Shown: positions 26,801 through 38,006 of the stretch, piece by piece
Layout of the letters: each line of letters begins with the position of its first letter
Numbering within the stretch: the stretch's first letter is position 1
Source: Sabethes cyaneus
Lineage: Eukaryota; Arthropoda; Insecta; Diptera; Culicidae
Assembly: GCF_943734655.1 (NCBI RefSeq)
Contig: NC_071354.1
Coordinates: forward strand, 1,275,001 to 1,339,000
Direction of reading: 5' to 3'
DNA length: 64,000 bases
Position numbers and translations under genes: made by a program
The notes under the pieces: generated by a model
What the model was told of the DNA's origin: nothing
The model's input: the letters and a program-made list of their open reading frames with translations, nothing else
Databases searched by the model: none

Positions 26801-28715
26801 GGGCTGCCCTATTGGAGAAAGCTTATGCCAAGTAAGATGCGACCGTAAAGACTGCAATGTTTTTCTATTGTCATGCCTTTTTTTAGATTATATGGAGGAT
26901 ATGCGTTCCTAAAATTCGGAACAGTCGGCCGTGCGTTGCAGGATCTTACGGGGGCGGTCGTGCAAAGTGTACCACCGAGTGGGCCACTGCTGGGAGGAGC
27001 TGTGCCAAGATCAACGTTGTTGGTCGCAATCAGCGGAGTGGTATAATCCTTTGGCATTACTTTAATAAACTCATATCAGACTTATAAACTATATATTTGT
27101 AGGAAAAAGAAACAAAACGGCGCCGCTCTGGATTACTATCGGAGCATCCATACAGCGTGACAGGGCTAGCGAGGGTACGTGCCAATTCTTCCGATTCATC
27201 GCAAGCCAGTGGACAATCAGGCGATACCAGCTTGATCAGACTTCGAAGTCCATGGATCGGCGGTGAGTGGGGCGGAGTTTGGTGCGGCGCTTGGTCGGAA
27301 CGTAGCTGGGAATGGAACGCATTGAACGAACGAGATCGAGAGCTGCTGTCTTCAAGGTCGTCAAATGATTGTGAATTTTGGATGTCCGTCGGCGAATTCT
27401 TATCCCGATTTGTGGTGATTTGGTTGGCACATATCGGGCCGGATGATTGGGCGCTGGAACCAGGATTACACACGAGAACTCCATGGAGAGCAGCGCTGGC
27501 AGTACGTCAATGGCGTTCCGGTTTCAATGCAGGAGGCCCGCACAAGTTTATCGAAACAACAGCAACAAATCCACAGTTTAGGATAAGAGTACCGGCGGGT
27601 CATCCCGCTAAAGCGCACGTAGTAGTGGCGGTGGCGCAAAAATACGAATGCTACCGAAGTCGAAACTATGAAGACGACGAGATTGGCTTCACGATCTATG
27701 AGGTTCCGCCGGGAATGCAGCGTGTAACGCCACAATATGTCAGCGAGCAGATGCCTTTGGATTTCGCTCCACTGTCCAATCTAAGGGAAATAGCGACATT
27801 TTTCGCGCTACCTTCAGGAGATTTTGTAGTGATGCCACATTCACAGCAACATCGGGAGGGTCGATTTTTGCTGAGAATTTTCGCAGACCAACACACGGAT
27901 GTCTGGGAGGTCAACGAAGAGAACTTGGTGATTAGCAATATTGCGGCGGAGTTTTGCGATGAACGGACCATCGATGCAGTAAATTAAATTAAAAAATTAA
28001 AATTTTTGATTGAAAAATTAATTTTTTTGTGCGTTCGTTTCAGCGAATCTTGTACAAACTTCGAGCAAGATACCCTCACGAAATCGATGCAACTCAGCTG
28101 CAATCGATATTGAAGGCTCATGGTGGCAATAATCGTGGCTTTCGAGGTCTAGGCGGAATTAACTGTGGGCCCTCTTTGGAACTGTGTCGAGGACTGTTGG
28201 CCCTACGTGATCCAGCATTGGGAGGTCGGCTGTCAATCGAACACGTTCCTGCATTGATTGGGCTTATGCGATTCTGGAAGGCTGCCTTCCGACGATGTGG
28301 ACCTTCCTCTTCGGGCACAGCAACGCTGAGTCGGGGAATTTGGGCTTCAAAAGTGTCCTCCTACTGTTTAAGGGGTTTACTGTGGGCGGGTGGATCAACA
28401 GCTAGCAATAAGGTATTGGAAGCATTAGTCAGTAGATTCACCAGAAACCGACAAATCACACTGGAAGGCTACTTGCTGTCGATGGCGAGACTTCATTTAG
28501 CTCATGGTGAGTATGAAATCGCTCGGCTTTACTTGAATTTAATTCAATTGAGTACGATTATTTTTAGAACGATACCATAGCCTGGATGCCAAAGCGAAAG
28601 CTAGCCCGTTATCATTGGAAGAGGTAGTATTCGTAATAGTTTCGACAAATGATCCTGTAATGGTTAATTAATGCAACGTACTTTTCAGATGATACTGATG
28701 ACAATTTACTCGTGA
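14812..28715 (+). CDS. CalpC: catalytically inactive calpain (calpain-C type)
   Basis: Eight exons: 14812-15083, 15147-15349, 26691-26831, 26887-27040, 27103-27978, 28044-28506, 28568-28623 and 28689-28715. All junctions are GT-AG and in phase. From the first ATG in exon 1 (14838) the protein is 721 residues; exon 1 starts at an acceptor, so a further upstream exon is possible. Order: an Asn-Gly-Ile-rich leader, the protease core (FRFWQWGKWIEVRVDDRLPT, then VFWAALLEKAYAKLYGGY), a C2-like domain III, and a degenerate EF-hand region ending LSLEEMILMTIYS. The catalytic Cys of G-D-C-W is replaced (GDPSLLAA, Pro113). The catalytic Asn of R-N-P-W-G is Ser297 (RSPW). Only the His remains (EHPYSVTG, His263). 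Drosophila CalpC is also an active-site-less calpain; orthology is inferred from this. AATAAA lies at 28747. The second intron is 11.3 kb and holds an antisense gene. Confidence 0.88.
15350..16658. other. calpain intron, nothing recognised
   Basis: Intronic sequence between the second calpain exon and the 3' end of the antisense galactosyltransferase. No bounded repeat or coding exon could be supported. Confidence 0.45.
16659..18049 (-). CDS. core 1 beta-1,3-galactosyltransferase (C1GalT1-like)
   Basis: Two exons, 17626-18049 and 16659-17568, join as GAT AC|G TAC across a GTAGGT donor. They encode about 444 residues. The first exon opens at an acceptor (TTCTTTTAG at 18050) without an ATG, so a short first coding exon lies further upstream and was not found. 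The enzyme adds galactose to GalNAc-Ser/Thr in the Golgi. Seen: a type II anchor (LTFLTGITVACLFSIISFL), the W-G-x-R-C-N block, the metal-binding DDD in WFLKADDDTYV, the G-G-A-G-Y-V-L-S block, E-D-L-E-M-G, and LAISFHYVQGPQMHVMDYL near the end of the catalytic part. After that comes a tail of about 85 residues rich in Ser, Asp and Glu that the roughly 360-residue vertebrate enzymes lack. The gene lies wholly in the large calpain intron, antisense. Insects have several C1GalT paralogues, so which one this is stays open. Confidence 0.9.
18050..18663. other. calpain intron; missing first exon of the galactosyltransferase not located
   Basis: The upstream coding exon of the antisense galactosyltransferase should lie here or further right. 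No minus-strand ATG followed by a donor in the needed phase was found with confidence. Confidence 0.35.
18664..19641 (-). mobile_element. non-autonomous TIR element, copy 1
   Basis: About 980 bp that match, in inverse orientation, the element at 44761-45724. The right end reads ACCCTCCCGTACCC next to TA; the left end is damaged (CAGGTATTTCCCCGTAGGC). Both copies share an internal hairpin around GGCGCTAGTGT. TA flanks and the ends suggest a Tc1/mariner-type non-autonomous element. It lies in the calpain intron, upstream of the antisense galactosyltransferase. Confidence 0.75.
19644..22610. other. calpain intron, nothing recognised
   Basis: About 3 kb of AT-rich intron. A few GC-richer spots occur (about 21170-21400), but no exon or bounded repeat could be supported. 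Confidence 0.45.
22611..23203. mobile_element. pogo/Tigger-like non-autonomous element, 589 bp
   Basis: TA|CAGGCCGGACTCGATTATCC at 22611 and its inverted counterpart GGATAATCGAGTCCGGGTG|TA ending at 23203 define the ends. CAG/CAC termini with TA target duplication fit the pogo branch of Tc1/mariner. Extra CGATTATCCGGG motifs occur inside both ends. The interior has a (TCA)n/(TTA)n run at 22841-22889 and two diverged copies of a roughly 128-bp unit (from about 22907 and 23036). No transposase is encoded. Confidence 0.85.
23204..24793. other. calpain intron, nothing recognised
   Basis: No coding exon or bounded repeat could be supported. Confidence 0.4.
24794..24979 (+). CDS. possible small ORF, 61 aa
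   Basis: An ATG-started frame encodes a charged, Trp/Tyr-rich peptide ending in RRWYWYHRRVLGR, with no signal peptide or membrane segment. The local sequence is less AT-rich than its surroundings. No family is recognised. It lies 150 bp upstream of a second small ORF on the same strand, both inside the calpain intron. It could be a chance frame or a captured exon. Confidence 0.2.
   Translation: MDAVSIYNREMLGRVKWQYQSSVAAMGGHTDFDRKIYTDREILTFDDLRRWYWYHRRVLGR
25132..25263 (+). CDS. small ORF, 43-aa single-pass membrane peptide
   Basis: The start context is ACAACAAAATG, a good insect initiation context. The peptide begins MSRKNELVNRILPH, has one hydrophobic segment of about 22 residues (LVLATLMFSSTLVILAFY), and ends in a basic tail (VIKRKQRCII) before TAA. 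Short N-terminal and basic C-terminal flanks resemble tail-anchored or mitochondrial-type micropeptides, but no family is recognised. It is in the calpain intron, sense strand. Confidence 0.35.
   Translation: MSRKNELVNRILPHLVLATLMFSSTLVILAFYQVIKRKQRCII
25264..25992. other. calpain intron, nothing recognised
   Basis: AT-rich intron without supportable features. Confidence 0.4.
25993..26308. mobile_element. MITE-like element, ACCAAWAGTTGCGCTA ends
   Basis: ACCAATAGTTGCGCTA at 25993 is mirrored by TAGCGCAACTTTTGGT ending at 26308. A further TATAGTTGCGCTATAA motif occurs inside near 26198-26215. No target duplication is clear. It lies about 380 bp before the calpain exon at 26691. Confidence 0.55.
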
Positions 28716-29312
28716 AATCAAAACTTATTTGGGGGAGATGACTGTCAATAAAGAACCAAAGATAACAACGACACGCAACATCGAAACCGGTGACAATAGT
28801 AGCCTACTAGCAGGGGAACAATGCAATACAAATTCCAAACCATAAAACCTGTTAAATCCGTTAATTAAACTGAACATAACATCCAATTGAACTTTATATA
28901 CGCAACAATCCTAAAATATTTTGTAGCAAGAACTGTAAAGTGAAAATTATTTCTTTAATAGTTGAAATAAAAACTAATTTATATTATGAGAGAGTAGCTC
29001 TAAACTAAAAGTTAACATTTATTTTATACAAAGAGAGTATATATATAATATTTCATCAGAAATCAGTTGTTATGATAATAAATGTTATTTATGAGAACCT
29101 TGAAGTTATAAATGATATTGTTTAATACGGGCCGAAATATTTCAATTGTTTGATTTACTGAACACTGTTTTGAGATCATAAAATAATTATTTTGTGAGTA
29201 CCTAACCTTGTTTCCTGTCGAGTATAACATAAAACTTTACTTTTTATAATAAGCGTAATAGTTTACTTGGGCACTTTTGATAACAAAAATGTACGGTATG
29301 CGTTTACTTCAT
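28716..29312. other. convergent 3' intergenic region
   Basis: Spacer between the calpain stop (plus) and the GMC A stop (minus). AATAAA at 28747 and further AATAAA-like strings near 28965 can serve the calpain transcript. Otherwise AT-rich with nothing recognised. Confidence 0.5.
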
Positions 29313-32300
29313 TCAATTTTGTGACGCATTTACTGATCTTGCGAATCTCACCGAATTAAAAAAACCGTTTTCGTCAAAGGGACCAAATTCCCACAGATAC
29401 AGATCGTTCGCACTAGTCACTGATATATCCCCTTCCCACTGGCGCGATGATTCCTTTTCGACTCGCTTGCCAATCATTCCCAGTTCTAAGTCTTGCTTAA
29501 TCATGTCGGCAGCCTTTTCGCCTATCACAAAGCTGATTGCCGACGTGTGAGCGGCCGGAGGTTCCGGCACGACGCCTATGTCCACCACTCGAAGGCGAGA
29601 AATACCGTACACTCGGAGTCTGGCATCGACCACCGCTTCCGGATCGCTTGCGGGCCCCATTTTACACGTACCGACCTGAAAGCAAATCTTAATTAATGTT
29701 GGTATAAGTAAACTGTACATCTATTTCAAACTTGCGCTGAAGTGGAGAGGAATTACTTTTTGTCAATTTCTCACTATGAAACTTGACATCAATTTGTGGA
29801 TTGCTCCATTTTTATTGCTGAAATTGTTTTACTGGTTGAAAACTTTCAAACAAATACCAAAAAGATTGATTGAAGATTGATCACAAATAGTCAGAATAAA
29901 CTTGACTAAACTGAGAATATTCGAATGGAAAGATGTCAATATAGAATTCCAAGAAAGCTTTATTAAATTTTAAATGAAATAGGTAAAGAGCCAAGAATAA
30001 TGCATACAATTAAAGCATATATAGCACATCTGATAATGTAGTCTTCAAATACTCAACGAATAAACAAATAAATAAATACAACAAATAATTTCAAAAGTGA
30101 AAAAAAGGTAAGTAAAAATATGATCTCGAATGATGCAAACACTAACTTTTGTATAGCTTGCTAATTATTCAATCGCGAAATATTCAACCAAAACAAAACG
30201 TACGAACTAGTGTTGCACCTTGGCAGAAACAGGTTTCACGAGAAAGAGTGACGTGTCGAGCCTACGCCAAGATCAATGAGCTGACTTAATTGACAAGGAA
30301 ACAATCGCGCGAGACCACTTCGAACACGTTACGACCCGGAGGCCGGTTCGACAAAAGCTCTCGGCACAGTGAACTTCTCGTCCATGTGACGTGAAAATGC
30401 AAAACAGCAAAAGTCAACAGCTTATACATGAGTAGCTTGCCGGCTGCTGTTGAGATTAGAGCAACTAGAGACTAAACCAGTTCAGTAGTAGAAATGACCT
30501 ACTGTTACTCACCTGATGGTGGAAAGTTGCCGTCAAAGTGCGCACATGACAGTGCCAGTAGTCGTACGAGTTGAACTGGTGCTGTTCGCAACCCGGCACA
30601 GGGCGCGAATAGAGTTCTACACCGAGTTCTTGGAATGCTTGTTGTGAAGTTACACGAATTGCTTCTTGCATACCATAAACTAGTGCCTGTATATCACGAT
30701 CATCTGAAAAGTACTGAAAATCAAAGCTAGGGTGCTGAAACGGATTTTGCGACTTCAGTCGAAGTTTTCCGCGAGAACGTGGCTTCAAGAGCATTGGAAG
30801 ATACTGGAAAGAACGTATATTTTGAATAGGTCGAAAATAGCCATCGTAGGTTTCGTTGGTCAGTCTAAAGGCTAAGGCAGTGCCCGGCCCCGAATCGAAG
30901 TCGATTGAGGTGAATGCTTGCATGATTTCGATATCGGGCAGGCCTGGGTCCGGGCTAGCCGCGAACGGCGTTTTTAAATACATCAGACTTTCGACAGAGT
31001 TAGTCGTGAAAACACCGCGCCCATTGAGCAGTTTGATAAGATTCCTCCAGTTAATGTTGTCATCCAGCTGAATGAAATTATCAATCGGATTTCTTATGAG
31101 GTAAATCGGTCCAAATACGCCGGGATGTTCGTAGAGAATTTCTCCAACCGGTAAATCCGTGACAATCGGAATATTTAATTCTGTTAGATGTTGAAGCGGT
31201 CCTACTCCAGAAAGCATTAACAGTTTGGCACTTTCAAAAGCTCCAGCCGAGAGAATGACTTCCTGGCGAGCTTCTACTATGAAGTGCCTCTTGTTACGTG
31301 TGAATCGTACTCCTTTCGTTACTTTGCTATCTAAAATGAACCACATTTATCAGTATCATATCCTGTCAAGATGACTTTTATGATTTTACCGGGATCAATC
31401 AGCAACTTAGTAACCCAGGCTTTGGTGAGAATGTGAAGATTTTTCCGATTTGTTATGTTAGTCAGGTAAGCGGTTCCGCTAGTAACCCGGAATCCACGTT
31501 CTGTGTTTGCCTGCAGATAGGACACTCCGATGTGTTCACCGGCGTTGTAATCCAGGTAAGGATAGCCGGCTTGTTGAGCACTGCGCACAAACGCATGCGA
31601 AATTTTCGACCTACAGAAGAGGAGACCATTAAGATGCCAAAACATTAAGTGACTGGTGAAATATATGTATTTCATTCGATATAGCGAATGTTGCAGTGAA
31701 CCTCTCACGAAAGGTCAACCGAAAAGTTATTGGTTTATTATAGCATTATTTCACCAGGAGAGCTGAGTTCCAGCATTCAATCGCGCCGGTTTGTGGATGT
31801 CATCATAAATTCATGACTCTTCTGACCGGTTGTCCAGATGGGAACGCAAAAGGAAAATAGTTTTTTGTTGAACTTTTAATAGGGACAAGAAATGACCTGT
31901 TTTATTCAGAAAACTGAAAGAGTTTTTAAAAGTATGTCAACCGGTAATCAAAAGTGGTATTTTGAGCGTTCACAAAGTATTTACATCACAAATGCTCTGT
32001 ATCACAAGATATTTACTATAAAATAGTTTATAACACAAATAAATAGGCATTAGAAATCGTATATACCTATGTAGAGCACTACCTGTTTCATGCCTTCGTA
32101 AATAAAATCTTAAGTGCAGCACCTATTTGTAAATCGATTGCATAACCAAGCGTCCAAGCAACACACCATTTTCGTACTAGTTTCTGCCCGAGACAATTCA
32201 CAAATATTTGCAATCTAAGCTTTTCGCGCTACATTTGATTGTATACTTAACCTGAACGGACAATCTTCCACAGATAGAGGACCGCTCTTGCCATGAAATC

Positions 32301-32865
32301 CGTTATTATCGAAATCTCGAATATTTGCACGTTCGGCTTTAATGTGGTACGGGAGAATCTCCTCCCAACTCCAACCGGGATTTCCTGCTCGAGCCCATCC
32401 GTCGTAATCTCGTCGATTTCCCCTGGTATAAATCATATAGTTAATAATCGTAGAACCTCCCACACCGCGGCCATGTGGCCAACTACACTTTTTATCACGC
32501 AACCCCTGACAGCCGATGGTTTGCACTTCACTTTCGTAGGCAAAGTTGTAATCCGTGGCCTGTAAGTTGGGAGCTGCTAGAGGAATATCGGTGAATATCG
32601 GGAGTTCACCTTTTCCCGCCTCCAGCAGCAGAACGGTCACTGTCGGATCTTCGGTCAATCGGTTCGCTAGAACTGAACCTGCCGGACCGGCTCCGACGAT
32701 GATGAAATCGTAGCTCTTTCGCAACCTTGGTTCTCCATAATGAATACCCCAGAACCGCGTGAAATCTACATAATTTCCAATGGTTAAATTTGTCTTTCCG
32801 CTGATTGAACATTCAACCAACGTCTGATAGATAACCGATAAGGCGAATAGCGTCACGAGAATCAT
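29313..32865 (-). CDS. GMC oxidoreductase A (FAD-dependent, secreted)
   Basis: Four exons, 32252-32865, 31390-31610, 30513-31330 and 29313-29675, give 671 residues from an ATG at 32865. An N-terminal hydrophobic stretch (MILVTLFALSVIYQTLVEC) is a signal peptide. The Rossmann FAD motif IIVGAGPAGSVLANRL is at 55-70 and the second FAD signature GRGVGGSTIIN at 132-142. SAGAFESAKLLMLSGVGP is the GMC signature 2. The catalytic His pair is in HHQVGTCKMGP and AAHTSAISFVIGEKAAD. Family members oxidise sugars, alcohols or steroids; the substrate here is unknown. The last exon adds about 55 residues beyond the usual end. Introns 1-3 match those of gene D exactly in position and phase (exons 2 and 3 are 221 and 818 nt in both). 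Confidence 0.95.
31611..32251. other. GMC A intron 1
   Basis: 641-bp intron between GTTAAG donor and CTGTAG acceptor on the minus strand. Nothing else recognised. Intron 3 (29676-30512) likewise holds no bounded feature. Confidence 0.6.
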
Positions 32866-34480
32866 CTTTTCGTTTGTTAGGATTTATTCTTCAAGTTTAA
32901 ATTATGAATTCCATTCGCATTTTTTCGTTTCTTCAAACAGCGCACATCCTTTTTCAGACAAACTACGCACGTATTTTTTCTATGGACCGTACCGGGCAGC
33001 GTTTGTTATTGAACTGCATTTGTACGCAGCATCTGACGGCGGACAACTAGCACAGTATCTTGGCGGTATTGATATTGCATTAGAAAGCAATAAAGTATAC
33101 TATGAACGGTAGGTACCTACTTTTTCCTCTATACTGACCAGTTTTGCAGCTTTTCCAGAAAGGAGCAAAGAACGATAGCATGAGTAGACGTATTTACTTC
33201 AGGCCAAGTACACGCGACATGTACTTCATCTACTTAACCGGTATGGTGGGAGTGGGCAGCGACGGTAGCAGGCCATATGAATGGAAATAGCAAGTTGAGT
33301 AACATTTTTTGCTACTTGAGAAGGCGTTAGAAGCATCGATTGCGGTGAATTTTTCATTTATAAATTTATTTCGGTCGGTATTATCTATGCATCATAAGTG
33401 GGTTCAAAATGTATGCCGATTAACGTTTCCTTATGGTAAAAATGTATCGGCGATCATCGCTTTAAATTAAGCTAGTTACTATTATAGCTGCTATTTTGGT
33501 TCCTGTAACTAAATCCTTAATATATTTGTCTTTTTTTTTGTTTAGAATTAGCTCATTTTATTCATTAAGACATCATTGTCAGATTAAATATTGTCAAATA
33601 CCTAGCAAATATTTTATTTGAAGAGTAGCTTATTCAACTATTATACAGCCAATTTACCGTCAACAAGCGCTTGATAAGCTATTATACGACAAAAATGTTT
33701 GTTGGGTAAACAAATAAAAAAATATGAGAAAAGAAGTTTGAATTTGTATTCATAGTTCAATAATTTAATTGCATAAGCTGTTACATAATGACATGTATGC
33801 CTAAGGATCGATAGTTTAGTTACATTTAACCGTTTGGTTTACCAATATTGTGCAAGTTAACCGACTGCAACGGTAACTACTATTGTCTGGTTTCACAAAC
33901 CAACAACTAAAAGTTGTGAATTTAAAAACACATTAGCATTGCTGCTCTATATTTTAGCCAATGCAATCGAACCATTGCGGTAAGGGCGACTTACAACGTA
34001 CAACAGCTTGTGATGCATTGGCTCGATTTACATAATTGATCACAGCGAGGGCGTAGAAATCATCTTTCCTTAGGTAGCTGAATGAATGAACTTTACCGGC
34101 TGATTATCATGCGTGTGTAAACACCTTCGTGCAGTTCAACGCAATGTGCATTTCAGAAAAACGTAAAAACTCGTTCATTAAAACTAGTTAAACTACTAGA
34201 TAACTAATGCTGCGACAGTTTGGGTAAAGTTTCTTTATAAAAAATGTTTATTTGATATCACAATGAAAGACACTCTATTTACTGAATGTAAAACTAGTTT
34301 AATCGTATCGAATTACCTACACTTATTTTCGGTTATCCTTTATCCTCATATAGTCTAGCATAGTCTAGACTATAGCATAAAAACATTCCAACTTATGATC
34401 GTTTTTTTTGCTATCACAGCGGTATCAACTTCCACTAATCTACTCGCTCAATCTCACGGTCACGTCAATTTTTGATAAGT
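32866..34480. other. divergent intergenic region between GMC A and GMC B
   Basis: About 1.6 kb that must hold the 5' regions of both divergently read genes. Apart from the TATA box just downstream, no control site or repeat could be defined. Confidence 0.5.
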
Positions 34481-34488
34481 TATAAAAG
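34481..34488 (+). promoter_or_regulatory. TATA box of GMC B
   Basis: TATAAAAG lies 92 bp before the ATG at 34573, with a likely start site about 30 bp downstream in CTGGGCACTAG. It fits a TATA-driven regulated gene. Confidence 0.6.
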
Positions 34489-34572
34489 AGTTCACTTGAT
34501 CTCGTCTGGGCACTAGTTTTGAAAATACAATGTCAGAAGAAGCACGTACCTATCCGTAACAAGTTCGCCGCA

Positions 34573-36507
34573 ATGCCACACTCGACGGTTGTGATTTTAA
34601 TTGGTGTTTTATTGTTATCGATCAAGTTCAAGGTTGACGGCGTGTACGGAAGGAAAAGTGAGCCTACGCTAGGGAATTTAATTGATTTCAGTCGTTGGAT
34701 TGGCTTAGAGTACGGAAATCCGGAACCGGATCTTCTCGAATCGTATGACTTCATTGTGGTCGGTGCCGGGCCGGCTGGAATTGTGGTTGCGAATAGATTA
34801 ACCGAAAATTCCTCGGTAACGGTGCTGTTGTTAGAAATTGGAAAAGCAGAAATTCCCATGATCCAGCAAGTGCCGGGATTATTTTTTACCCAAGCAGCTA
34901 CGGATTATAATTTCGCATACCTGACAGAAAAACAATCTAAAGCCTGTTTGGGATTGATTGATCAGCGTTGTGCTTGGCATCAAGGCAGAGGTCTTGGTGG
35001 ATCGACCATTATTAATGACATGCTGTACACTCGAGGAAATAGAAGAGATTTCGATTATTGGAATGCTACCGGAAATCCAGGCTGGAGCTATGAGGATGTA
35101 TTGCCATATTTTTTGAAAACTGAAGATGCTGATTTAAGGGACTTCGATCGGAACGGTTTTCACAACAAAGGGGGTTATCTTCCGGTTCAGGATGCTGCTT
35201 ATAGATCACCGTTAGCTGATGCATTTGTGAGAAGTGCAAAGTTGGTTGGGCTTCCTTACGTCGATTATAATGGTGAAGAACAATATGGAGCCTCTTACGC
35301 TCAGTTTACTATGAAAAAGGGTCGAAGAATGTCTGCAGGAGCATCATTCCTACAACCTATTAAAAGAAGAAAAAATCTTCACATTCTAACCAAAGCTTGG
35401 GTTACTAAAGTGATAATCGAACCGAAAACTCTCACAGCCGTCGGAGTGGTCTATACCAGAAACAAACAAAGTTTTGCAGTGAAGGCCAATCGTGAGGTAA
35501 TTCTTTCTTCAGGTGCATTTGGTAGCGCAAAACTTTTAATGTTGTCTGGAATAGGACCTAAGAACCACTTGGAGGAACTAAAAATTGAAGTTTTGAAAAG
35601 CTTACCGGTTGGTGAGACTTTATTCGATCATCCTGCAGCTTTAGGACCGATATTCACTGCTTCTAGATTACAAGATGACAACAAAAACGATCAAACAATG
35701 CTGACTGTAACAAATTTTTTAAAGTATCTCATGGGGAAAGGTCCCTTTTCTTCAGCAGTTGCCGAAACGTTTGCATTCTTTAGAACACCTTTCGCTATTT
35801 ACGCAGATCCGGAATGGCCAGATGTTGAATTGGTTCAATTGTTTCTCAGCCCGGGAGACGATCGAAGTCCTGCAACACAGAATTATTTCAGAATCAATAA
35901 CGAGACTCTGCAAAAATTCTTCAAACCTCTATATAACAAACGAGCCTTCATGTATCTTCCAGTGGTATTACACTCAACCACCAAAGGAATGGTTCGTTTG
36001 AAATCCTCAAACCCATACGATCATCCGGTATTTAAATATCAATACTTTGCGGATGAGCGCGATCTTGATACGTTAGTTTACGCAATGAAAGCTGCTGTGA
36101 AGATTTCGTACCAAAAACCTTTCCGTGATATGGGGGTCGAGCTATATCGAACGAAACTTCCTGGCTGTGAACACTTCGAGTTCAATACGGACGATTATTG
36201 GAGGTGTCATGCAATGACATTGACTTATGTGGGTTATCATTTTGTGAGTTTTTGAAATGGCAATGGAATCCCGTGTACAGGTTGCTAACTTAAATTATTC
36301 TCCCTTCAGGTTGGGACAAACAAAATGGGACTAAATTCCGATCCAACCACTGTCGTAGATCATCGCCTGCGAGTTCATGGGGTTCAACGGTTACGTGTCG
36401 TAGATGCTAGTATTATTCCCGTAGCACCGAGTGGACACACCATGGCTTATGCTTACATGATCGGTGAAAAAGCAGCTGATATGATAAAACAGGATAATTA
36501 CCGGTAG
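34573..36507 (+). CDS. GMC oxidoreductase B (FAD-dependent, secreted)
   Basis: Two exons, 34573-36243 and 36310-36507, encode 622 residues. The first in-frame ATG is at 34573; upstream codons in the frame have none. A signal peptide (MPHSTVVILIGVLLLSIKF) is followed by the Rossmann motif DFIVVGAGPAGIVVANRL, GRGLGGSTIIND, SSGAFGSAKLLMLSGIGP and the substrate-domain motif NPYDHPVFKYQYF. The catalytic His is kept in YHF|VGTNKMG, but the usual Cys of G-T-C-K-M-G is Asn. The second site reads SGHTMAYAYMIGEKAAD, with His. Only the last of the three introns of A and D is present, as in gene C, its closest neighbour in sequence and intron pattern. Likely an extracellular dehydrogenase or oxidase of unknown substrate. 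Confidence 0.95.
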
Positions 36508-37149
36508 CATTGTGGTATTGCATTGTGTGCTTCGTTTTCGACCAAGCGTTACTAGTTTCTGCTTTGTGCTGGTGTTTGATTTATCGGCCTACATATTTAC
36601 AACTTCACCTTGACCATCAAAAGTGACACTGCCGAGCCGGAAAGCACAATGACAGGTGTGATTGCCCCCGAGTGGAAATTCCTTACAGAACCTCTTGCAT
36701 ATATGTAATATGAAATGGAACAATGATTAAGCATTTTTTATAATGCTGAATCAGTTTTGACTTGGAAATTGTATAATATTTACCAGAATGCGATTAAAGT
36801 GCCGTTTTTCTATTTCTATGAAGCAGCAACAGGTAGGTTTGAAAGGGAGTAACTTTTCATTAGCAGTTGCTCTAAAATTGTAGAAAGACAATTAATTCTT
36901 TTCGGCAATATATCGGTATTTAATATATTAAGTAATTGTGATTAGAAAGCGATAAATAGTTAAAATTGGTTTTATATATCAGTGGATAGTTTACAGTGAA
37001 AGCGAAAATAATGATAAATGAAAACAAATTTCCATTACACTAGTCAAAATAAATGAGATCATGCCATTAATTATAAATTAAAAAAGGTCATTATTTGATA
37101 CCAAAAATATCCTTTTCCTTAAAGCCTTACCTTTGAAATGGTGGTGCCA
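36508..37149. other. intergenic, nothing recognised
   Basis: 3' flank of GMC B; AT-rich with no bounded feature. Confidence 0.45.
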
Positions 37150-37329
37150 CACTACGTAGCCAGGGGGACCATATTTCGACTCCAGTTGTTTTATGTGCAT
37201 AATTTTTCGTTTAGAACTATATTACATTAAATTTATTACAATGTTTTATAGTTTCAACCGGCAAAATATGCATAATAGCACATGAAGTCGAAATAGGTTC
37301 ACTGGGCCCTCACCTCAGGCTACGTGGCT
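37150..37329. mobile_element. diverged hAT-like MITE, relative of 7076-7264
   Basis: CACTACGTAGCCAG at the left and CAGGCTACGTGGCT at the right form the ends. The interior shares AAAATATGCATA with the copy at 7076-7264. No intact target duplication remains, so it is an older insertion. Confidence 0.65.
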
Positions 37330-38006
37330 ATTTTCCTATACCAGTGGTAAGAGGTAGAGCAGAATATATTATTTAGTAATCACTAACTTTTGTATTTTAG
37401 TAATAGGTTAAACAAAACTTCTATTCCTGAAACTCACTGTATTCACTTCTTTCTACTTGCCAGCCAGAATACAATATATTTTGAAGAAAATAATTATTAT
37501 TTTAAGAAATAATAATCATGCTGATATTCAAAAAAATATTCAGATATCTACTTAATATTTATTTTTATTAGACAAAGCATTTTATTTTGCTGGGCCATTT
37601 TCAACATATGCTCATACTAAAATTCATTTTGTGATTGATGTACCAGGATCTGTACAGACTGAAATTGCTTTGTATAATGTATTGCATAATTATAGAATAA
37701 ATGTGAGTTTTCCTAACATATATTTGTGACTAAAGCGGTTGGTGACAATGTTATGTGCAAACACAATTAGCAACACTTAGCTGAGTAGGTTCGTATCCAG
37801 ATCATGACAGTATACACTAGGGGCCTCCTACTAACGGTTTAAGCGGTTAACAGCACCACTTCCTTAGCTTATCGCTTACAAGGGGCGATCATGATTGAAG
37901 GTTAAAAAACGCCGGCGTCTGAGCATGCACGCATATCTTTATTAAACCGACTAGTTTAGAACTGACTTTAGTCTGCTTGTTATATCCCGTGTGTGCGGTA
38001 GAAGTC
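37330..38006. other. 5' flank of GMC C
   Basis: Contains the upstream region of GMC C. No TATA box at the usual distance could be pointed out with confidence. Confidence 0.4.

Noticed and set aside
34519..34572. Upstream extension of GMC B from a TTG codon
   Set aside because: A signal peptide starts at the ATG at 34573; the upstream stretch lies just after the TATA-defined start site and is best read as 5' UTR.
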